A stretch of DNA of 32,203 bases from Helicobacter anseris (lineage in GTDB: Bacteria > Campylobacterota > Campylobacteria > Campylobacterales > Helicobacteraceae). This document shows positions 26,322-32,203 of the stretch, one piece after another; position 1 is the first letter of the stretch; each line of letters begins with the position of its first letter. The translations under genes were made by a program, and so were the position numbers. The DNA lies in assembly GCA_004368235.1 (NCBI GenBank), contig JXTW01000013.1, positions 1 through 32,203 on the forward strand, read 5' to 3'. The notes beneath the pieces are model-generated. The model had not been told where the DNA came from. It saw only the letters and a list, made by a program, of their open reading frames with translations, and did not search any database.

Positions 26322-28196
26322 TTACTCTACTTCAGCATCAATAACATCATCATCTTTTTTTGCATTATTTGCACTATTTGTATTACCTTGATTCTGACTA
26401 TAAGCCTGCTCTGCTAACTTATGGCTAGCCTCTGTGAGTGCTTTTAGCTTCTCATCAATCTCTTCTTTAGAAGCATTTTCATTTTTTAGCGTCTCTTTTA
26501 GATCATCAATAGCTTTTTGGATTTTTTCAGCCTCACTCGCATCAATCTTATCTTTCATATCGCTAAGTGTTTTTTCTGTCTGATAAACCATAGAATCAGC
26601 CATATTTCTAGATTCTATAGCTGCCTTACGCTTAGCATCCTCTTCTTTATGCATTTCTGCATCTTTTACCATTTTTTCAATCTCGCTATCACTAAGTCCA
26701 CTAGATCCGCTAATCTTAATCTCTTGAGATTTGCCACTAGCCTTATCCTGCGCACTAACTGTCAAAATACCATTAGCATCAATATCAAAAGTAACTTCAA
26801 TTTGTGGTACACCTCTAGGGGCTGGCGGGATTCCCTGAAGGTCAAATCTTCCTAAGGACTTATTATCTTTTGCCATTTCTCTTTCACCTTGAAGTACAGA
26901 AATAGACACAGCTGGCTGATTATCTTCAGCAGTAGAGAAAGTTTGAGTTTTCTTAGTAGGGATAGTCGTACCACGATCAATCACTTTTGTCATCACCCCA
27001 CCCAAAGTCTCAATTCCAAGACTAAGTGGAGTAACATCAAGTAATAATACATCCTTTACATCACCCTTAAGCACTCCACCTTGTATAGCAGCACCCACAG
27101 CCACAACCTCATCTGGATTTACAGATTTATTAAGATCTTTACCGATAAATTCTTTTACACGCTCTTGGGCTTTTGGAATTCTTGTAGATCCTCCTACCAT
27201 AACTATCTCTGAAATATCACCCTTAGAAAGCCCTGCATCCTTAATAACAAAATCAATTTTACTAATTGTTTGCTCAATCAGATCATCTATCAATCCTTCA
27301 AACTTAGCGCGTGTAAGCTTTTTTACCAAATGCTTAGGTCCACTAGCATCTGCTGTGATAAAAGGTAGATTTATCTCGGTCTCTTGTGCGCTTGAAAGCT
27401 CTTTTTTAGCAGTTTCAGCCGCATCTTTTAGTCTTTGTAGTGCCATCACATCCGCTTTGATATCAATACCACTCTCATCTTTAAATTCACTAGCTGCCCA
27501 ATCAATAATTCTATTATCAAAGTCATCTCCGCCCAAAAATGCATCTCCACCAGTAGCTAACACCTCTACGACATTATCTCCCGTCTCTAGTACCGTAACA
27601 TCAAATGTACCTCCACCTAAATCATATACCATAATTTTTTCAGAATCTTTTTTATCTAGTCCATAAGCCAATGCTGCTGAAGTCGGCTCATTGATAATTC
27701 TAAGTACATTTAGCCCTGCTATAGTCCCTGCTTCTTTTGTCGCTTTTCTTTGCGCATCATTGAAATAAGCAGGCACAGTAATAACTGCCTCTGTCACGCT
27801 CTCACCTAGATAGCTTTCTGCATCCTCTTTTAATTTCATAAGTATCTTTGCTGAAATCTCTTGAGGTGTATAAGTCTTATCAGCTATTTCAATAGCACAT
27901 GCACCATTTCTATCCACAATCTTATAAGGCAGACGTTTTTCAGCCTCCTTTGCCTTATCCTCATTAAACATAAGCCCCATGATTCTCTTAATTGAGTAGA
28001 TTGTCTTTTCTGGGTTGGTGATAGCTTGACGCTTAGCAGGCTCTCCTACTAAAATCTCACCCTTATCTGTGAAAGCCACGATAGATGGTGTGGTATTTTT
28101 ACCCTCTTTATTGGCAATGATTTTTGCTTCATTACCTTCATAAACTGCCATAGCAGAGTTTGTTGTTCCTAAGTCAATTCCAATTACTTTTCCCAT
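26322..28196 (-). CDS. dnaK: Molecular chaperone DnaK (Hsp70)
   Basis: ATP-driven protein-folding chaperone, working with GrpE (adjacent) and DnaJ (not in the window). The ATPase domain (about 1-370) has GIDLGTTNS (4-12), [29 protein letters not shown] and the [10 protein letters not shown] segment; the substrate domain contains [18 protein letters not shown] and [24 protein letters not shown]; the tail ends [10 protein letters not shown], the EEVD-like end. Length 624 is normal. Order hrcA-grpE-dnaK is typical of Helicobacter. Confidence 0.98.
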   Translation of the reverse strand: MGKVIGIDLGTTNSAMAVYEGNEAKIIANKEGKNTTPSIVAFTDKGEILVGEPAKRQAITNPEKTIYSIKRIMGLMFNEDKAKEAEKRLPYKIVDRNGACAIEIADKTYTPQEISAKILMKLKEDAESYLGESVTEAVITVPAYFNDAQRKATKEAGTIAGLNVLRIINEPTSAALAYGLDKKDSEKIMVYDLGGGTFDVTVLETGDNVVEVLATGGDAFLGGDDFDNRIIDWAASEFKDESGIDIKADVMALQRLKDAAETAKKELSSAQETEINLPFITADASGPKHLVKKLTRAKFEGLIDDLIEQTISKIDFVIKDAGLSKGDISEIVMVGGSTRIPKAQERVKEFIGKDLNKSVNPDEVVAVGAAIQGGVLKGDVKDVLLLDVTPLSLGIETLGGVMTKVIDRGTTIPTKKTQTFSTAEDNQPAVSISVLQGEREMAKDNKSLGRFDLQGIPPAPRGVPQIEVTFDIDANGILTVSAQDKASGKSQEIKISGSSGLSDSEIEKMVKDAEMHKEEDAKRKAAIESRNMADSMVYQTEKTLSDMKDKIDASEAEKIQKAIDDLKETLKNENASKEEIDEKLKALTEASHKLAEQAYSQNQGNTNSANNAKKDDDVIDAEVE

Positions 28197-28217
28197 TTCT
28201 TATCCTTTCTTTAAAGA

Positions 28218-28763
28218 TTAATTTTTTACAATCGCTACCATTGCTGGACGCAAGGTTCTTTCTTTATATCTATAACCCTTTTGCATCACTTGGGCTATCT
28301 GCCCATCTTGCAAATCTGGGTTTGGCATCTGCATGATCCCATCATGTAGATTTGGATCAAAGTCTCCATCAGTAGGGATCTCGCTAATGCCATACTTCTC
28401 TAATGTCTTTAGCAAATTTTCCATCACAAGCACTATCCCTTGAGAAATAGCCTCATGCTCCTTTGCTGCCTCTTTAGCACTATTTAGCGCATCAAGTGTT
28501 GGCAAAAGATCTTTAGCAAACTTCTCATAGGCATACTCTAGTGCCTGATCCTTATCACGCTCTAGACGCTTTTTAGTATTTTCAAAGTCTGCAAATACTT
28601 TAAGATATTCATTTTTCATCTCATTGTATTTAGCTTCAAAATCCTCACTTTCTACAACTTCTTGTTGAGAATCTAAGCTCGTTTCTTGTATCTCTTCTTG
28701 CTTTATCTCTTCTTGCTTTATCTCTTCTTGCTTTATCTCTTCTTGCTTTATCTCTTCATCCAT
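28218..28763 (-). CDS. grpE: Nucleotide exchange factor GrpE
   Basis: GrpE releases ADP from DnaK. The core has the long N-terminal coiled coil and the conserved KKRLERDKDQALEYAYEKFAKDLLPTLDALN and LHDGIMQMP segments, followed by the C-terminal beta domain ending RPAMVAIVKN. The first 20 or so residues are a tandem KQEEI repeat encoded by four perfect 15-bp units (28691-28750). The frame opens with GTG at 28778, but ATG 28763 follows AAAGGAG with 5 bases' spacing, so 181 residues is the best length. It lies between hrcA and dnaK. Confidence 0.95.
   Translation of the reverse strand: MDEEIKQEEIKQEEIKQEEIKQEEIQETSLDSQQEVVESEDFEAKYNEMKNEYLKVFADFENTKKRLERDKDQALEYAYEKFAKDLLPTLDALNSAKEAAKEHEAISQGIVLVMENLLKTLEKYGISEIPTDGDFDPNLHDGIMQMPNPDLQDGQIAQVMQKGYRYKERTLRPAMVAIVKN
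28691..28750 (-). repeat. 15-bp tandem repeat in the 5' end of grpE
   Basis: Four perfect copies of TCTCTTCTTGCTTTA (plus-strand reading) in tandem, followed by a diverged partial unit. Because the unit is a multiple of three, copy number changes only lengthen or shorten the acidic/basic N-terminal tail (KQEEI per unit) and do not shift the frame. Confidence 0.9.
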
Positions 28764-28783
28764 TTTTTCTCCTTTCACTAGAT

Positions 28784-29563
28784 TTAAGCAGCAAGCCGCT
28801 CATAAAAACCTTCATAATCACTCACAAGTGGTCCTATAGTAAGCATCTGCATAGGCTTTTTAGCATACTTTATATTCTGCACTATGCCCATAAAGCCTAA
28901 TGGCAATACGGGATCAAAAAATGTCCCCACAGATACCTTATCTAAGATCTGTCCATTTAATAGCTCAAAAAACAAATCCTCATAGCTTGCTTGCTCCAAT
29001 AAAGGAGCTAATGCGCTAAGACCAAAATGCTGAATATGTCTATAAGAAAGCCAATCTAGCTTTTCAAAAAGCTCATTTGCCATTACTTGATGAGCGATCT
29101 TTTTAATCTCTGTTAGCTCCAATCCTATTAGCTGATTTAAAAATTTTTCCATCTTTGGCTGATAGTCAAGAAGCACATGATCCTGGCTAAAATGCAAAAT
29201 CAAAAATTCATTCTCTACCCTAGCCACACTCTCTAAGATATTTCCATCCTGCTCCCTTACTAGCACAAACACGCCAAACTCCACTGCTGCCTGTGCCAAA
29301 GCCTTGAGATTTACACTGCATTCAGAGCAAAGTCTTGAACGCCAATAGGATTTTAAAGCCATCTCTGTAGGGATGCGTCCAGAGCTAGTGTGAGACTGCA
29401 CAAGCACACCTTCTTGCATCAATGCCTTAAAATAGTTACGTATCGTAGCAGATGATATATCCAGTTTCAAAGAATTTTTGAGCATTTCAGAACCTATAGG
29501 CTCGCGCACTCTAAGATATTCTTGGATAATCTGATCAAGGAAGACACTCTTATCATAAGCCAT
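28784..29563 (-). CDS. hrcA: Heat-inducible transcription repressor HrcA
   Basis: HrcA represses heat-shock genes by binding CIRCE operators and is released by heat. The N-terminal winged helix is seen in VFLDQIIQEYLRVREPIGSEMLKN...SSATIRNYFKALMQEGVLVQSHTSSGRIPTE (about 5-70). The C-terminal half, IGPLVSDYEGFYERLAA, is the usual end. The frame extends upstream to 29626, but ATG 29563 has GAGGAG 6 bases before it, and the longer form would run into the CIRCE site; 259 residues is chosen. First gene of the heat-shock operon, which continues with grpE, dnaK and the small periplasmic protein. Confidence 0.93.
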   Translation of the reverse strand: MAYDKSVFLDQIIQEYLRVREPIGSEMLKNSLKLDISSATIRNYFKALMQEGVLVQSHTSSGRIPTEMALKSYWRSRLCSECSVNLKALAQAAVEFGVFVLVREQDGNILESVARVENEFLILHFSQDHVLLDYQPKMEKFLNQLIGLELTEIKKIAHQVMANELFEKLDWLSYRHIQHFGLSALAPLLEQASYEDLFFELLNGQILDKVSVGTFFDPVLPLGFMGIVQNIKYAKKPMQMLTIGPLVSDYEGFYERLAA

Positions 29564-29619
29564 CTCTCGCTCCTCAAATCTTAAAGCTGTCAAATTATTG
29601 CCAAAAAAAGTAAATAAAA

Positions 29620-29646
29620 TTAGCATTTAACTAAAATTAGTGCTAA
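29620..29646 (-). promoter_or_regulatory. CIRCE-type operator of the hrcA-grpE-dnaK operon
   Basis: On the minus strand: TTAGCACTA-N9-AAATGCTAA. The consensus is TTAGCACTC-N9-GAGTGCTAA, so the left arm matches 8 of 9 and the right arm 6 to 7 of 9, with the correct 9-base spacing. It lies 57 bases upstream of the hrcA ATG, as expected for autoregulation by HrcA. A minus-strand TAATAAT just upstream is a possible -10. Confidence 0.82.
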
Positions 29647-30104
29647 ATTATTACAAACTTTAGTCTATATGAATAAACTTTTATTAATAATATAGGCTAA
29701 ATTATTTTTATATAAAAAGCTTAATATCATTGATGCCATCTACCTTTTTGCAGCATTAGCAATACCTAAATATAATATGTTCAGCACATCTAAAAACTTA
29801 TCTTAAAAACAAATTTTAATTCATACTTAAACCCTAAGTGCTAAAAATCCAAAAAATCATCTCTAAACACCCTATTTACAGGCTTTATACTTAAATAGAG
29901 AGTATTGCTAGTCTTTTAATCAAGTTTTATCTAATAACTAGCATAATCCCATGCAAGCTAGAATAAGACTAAAAATAGGTAAAATCAGGTTATTGATGTG
30001 CTTTTGCTTTGATTTTCTTTTCTTTCAGTAAAATTTAAGCAAAGTTTATTTACAATCTCTTCTTAGATTCTCTAGAATCCAAATTTAATACAAAGGAAGT
30101 CTTT
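29627..30104. other. Intergenic region upstream of the surface-protein gene
   Basis: No coding frame is convincing here. It contains the CIRCE arm (to 29646); a plausible plus-strand sigma-70 promoter TTGCAG (29748-29753), 17 bases, TATAAT (29771-29776); an inverted repeat TAGTCTT (29909-29915) / AAGACTA (29965-29971); a plus-strand TACAAT (30051-30056) suitable as the -10 of the gene at 30105; and a small palindrome GATTCT-CT-AGAATC (30066-30079). Confidence 0.55.
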
Positions 30105-32203
30105 ATGAAACATTTCACTTTTAAGCAAATAGGGGGGGGGGTATAACTCTTCTTTAGAGGCAAAAATCCAAGAACCCAGCTCTTCTAAAACCATAGCTCT
30201 TTCTTCTCCAAATCTCCATTCAAACCTTTCTAAGTTATTGATTGCTAGCTCTTTGGCATTGATTCTTAGCTCTAGTCTCGCTGCAGCTCAATGCACAGTT
30301 TCTTCTGACACTGGCTACACTCTCAATAATACAACTTGCACGATTTCAAGTAATACAACTTCAAGCTCTACTGAAAAAGGAGTTGTAGCTACGGGTGGGA
30401 GTTCATCCACAAACTCTTTCACGATTGATTCTAATAGCTCTCTAACATTTACTAACAATTTGAGTGGCTTTGCCCTATCAATTGATGATAACTCTACCAA
30501 TACCATCACACTAAAATCAGGCTCAAGTCTCATTTTCCAAGGAAATATTACTGCTAGAACTGGGGTAGTTTTTTCAAAACAATCAAACAATACCATGTCT
30601 TTAGAGCAAGGCTCCAAAGTCTATTTCCAAGGCGATATTGCCAATCACGGGATTGGCTTCTTTAAAACAACCACGACAGTTGATCTCAAAGAAGGCTCTA
30701 GCATCCACTTTGGTGGAACCATCGGACAACATGGGATCCTAGGGACAAATACAAATGGAACAACCGTATCACAACAATCATCAAAAGGCACCATCACTCT
30801 TAGTGGAGAGGGTTCTAATATCACCTTTGATGGCGCTATAACCAAAAGCGGAATTGCACTGACAGATAGCGCAGAATTAGACCTTACTCTCTCTGGAGCA
30901 AACTCTAAGATCAATTTCAATAATCAAATCTCTGAAAATGGGATCAATGTATTCCATACTATCAATACCACCAGCCCCCACCTTACCATCACTCTTAGTG
31001 GAGAAGGTTCTAATATCACTTTTAATAATGTGGGTGGTAATGGGATCTTAGCCAATACAAATACAGATATCACTCTTTCAGGCAAAAATTCCAATCTATC
31101 ATTTGGATCAGTTCAGAGCAATGGGATTATGCTACAATATGCTGGTACCACCGCCACTTTCAACCTCAATGGAGAAGGTTCTAATATCACTTTCACTGAA
31201 GTATCGAAAAATGGGATCAATATAAATAGTGGCACCGCTACTTTCAACCTAGAAGGTAAAGATTCTCACATCGACATCACAAGCAAAACTCAAGGAATGC
31301 GTGTTCAAAGTGGGACTGCTAATATCAATCTCAAAGGTCTTGGAAGCTCCTTCACTCTCACAAACGCTGCTGATGGCACTAATGGCAATCAGATCTCTAC
31401 CACAGGCGGTACTACAAACATCAACTTTGAAGAAAATGCAACTCTCAATGCCAATCTCTCCACTTCTAGTAGTGGAACTCTCAATATCACTCTACAAGGC
31501 TCTTCTAAAAGTGCTACTATCAATGGAAACATCAGCAATGCTAATAAAACAAATATCACTTTTTCAGGGGCTGACTCAAGCTTAAATCTTCAAGATTCTA
31601 CTCTCTCAAGTGCAGGCACTCTTAGCACCACAGCAAATACCACTACTCTAAACTTCAATGAAAACAATACAAGCTTTATAGGCAATCTAAGCACAAGTGC
31701 AGGAAGCACTACAATCAAAGTGTTAGACGGTAAATCTGGAATCTTCTCTGGAAACATTATCACTTCTGATTCTGGAAGCACAACTCTCACTATTGGTGAC
31801 TCTAATGGAAGCTCAACCTTCACCCTCAAAGATGGAGAGCAACAGCTCAATTCTGTAACCTTTACAGGGACAAACAAAAACACTCTAGCTCTTGATGGCT
31901 CAACAAAAGCTGTGCATACAAGAATTACTTCTGATATCAACATTACTAATGATACAGACATTAGCTTCACAGGTATTTCAAGTCTGACACTCAAAAATGA
32001 GAATGATTATAAAGGGCTCAAAGTTACAGGTGGAAGTGCTACTATTTCTGTCACTGATTCTGCTATTGCAACATTTACAGGAAATATCAATAGCACAGAT
32101 CAAAACACAAAACAAGACACTAATAATATCAACATCACCTTTGGCGGAAGCAATGCTTCTTTAACACTCAATGGTAATACTACTAGCACTAATGCCTCCC
32201 ACA
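30105..32203 (+). CDS. Large phase-variable autotransporter/Hsr-like surface protein, switched off, 3' end beyond the window
   Basis: ATG 30105 (site AAGGAAG) opens a frame that stops at once, GTA-TAA at 30141-30146, because of a 10-G tract (30132-30141). With 9 G the frame stays open from 30105 through the end of the window with no stop in some 690 codons. The joined product begins MKHFTFKQI-GGG-YNSS, then an extended signal peptide with a hydrophobic core ending near LILSSSLAAA|QC (about residue 65), then a Ser/Thr/Asn/Gly-rich passenger with recurring TLSGEGSNITF-type units, the pattern of right-handed beta-helix passengers (autotransporters, and the H. mustelae Hsr surface-ring proteins). 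No beta-barrel is visible since the gene runs off the edge. The function is inferred only from architecture: outer-membrane or secreted adhesin/surface layer. Confidence 0.8.
30132..30141 (+). repeat. Poly-G(10) phase-variation tract of the surface-protein gene
   Basis: Ten consecutive G after codon 9. Nine (or 12) G keep the long frame; ten give an immediate stop. It is followed by TATAA, the same context as the mod tract. Confidence 0.93.

Noticed and set aside
30315-31994. Several minus-strand and one plus-strand open frames inside the surface-protein region
   Set aside because: They are by-products of the low-complexity Ser/Thr/Asn coding sequence; the products are Val/Leu/Pro-rich without domains, while the continuous plus-strand frame from 30142 is open to the window end.
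1-32203. CRISPR arrays, transposases, prophage genes or tRNA genes
   Set aside because: No regularly spaced repeats, transposase motifs, phage structural genes or tRNA-like folds with CCA ends were found, apart from the tmRNA.

Overview
The window is AT-rich chromosomal DNA that looks like a Helicobacter-type epsilonproteobacterium. The signs are a long FlgL of about 827 residues, an hrcA-grpE-dnaK order, small overlapping genes, phase-variable poly-G tracts, a tmRNA tag of the ...YAPA..AK.A type, and a run lolA / secA / LolC-E-like / cadA / comM / def / clpP / tig that, from memory, resembles the HP0785-HP0795 part of H. pylori. The large Ser/Thr/Asn-rich autotransporter-like gene at the right end would fit a species such as H. 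mustelae, but that species guess is not proven by the sequence.

Layout. 1-67 is the 3' end of an unknown plus-strand gene. 134-2617 (minus) is flgL, with a clear sigma-54 promoter. 2755-4995 (minus) is ybdD-cstA. 5171-9201 (minus) is a LolC/E-like permease and secA; lolA diverges from them (9309-9848, plus). 9936-10300 is tmRNA (ssrA). 10358-15073 (plus) is a type III restriction-modification locus, mod-res. Its mod gene is switched off in this sequence by an 11-G tract and also carries an in-frame, GC-rich, palindrome-filled 261-bp insertion flanked by a 9-bp direct repeat. 15074-15528 is a gene-poor gap holding a 21-codon hydrophobic micro-ORF with a perfect Shine-Dalgarno. 15529-15632 (minus) is SRP RNA (ffs). 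15651-23837 (minus) runs catalase-like protein, P1B metal ATPase, comM, def, a degenerate GGDEF protein, clpP and tig; the last six are packed as one operon. fliI diverges at 23949 (plus). 25264-29563 (minus) holds a DJ-1/PfpI protein, a small periplasmic coiled-coil protein coupled to dnaK, then dnaK, grpE and hrcA, controlled from a CIRCE-type operator at 29620-29646. From 30105 to the window end is a large phase-variable surface protein gene, also frame-shifted off, by a 10-G tract.

How the parts fit. The core genes handle protein targeting and quality control (SecA, SRP RNA, LolA/LolC-E, trigger factor, Def, ClpP, DnaK/GrpE/HrcA, tmRNA), motility (FlgL, FliI) and nutrition (CstA/YbdD). 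The accessory layer is two independent poly-G switches, one on a DNA methyltransferase and one on a surface protein, so the strain can vary both its methylome and its surface. Both tracts are followed by the same TATAA, which puts a stop codon directly after the tract when one extra G is present. No CRISPR array, transposase, prophage or tRNA gene was seen.
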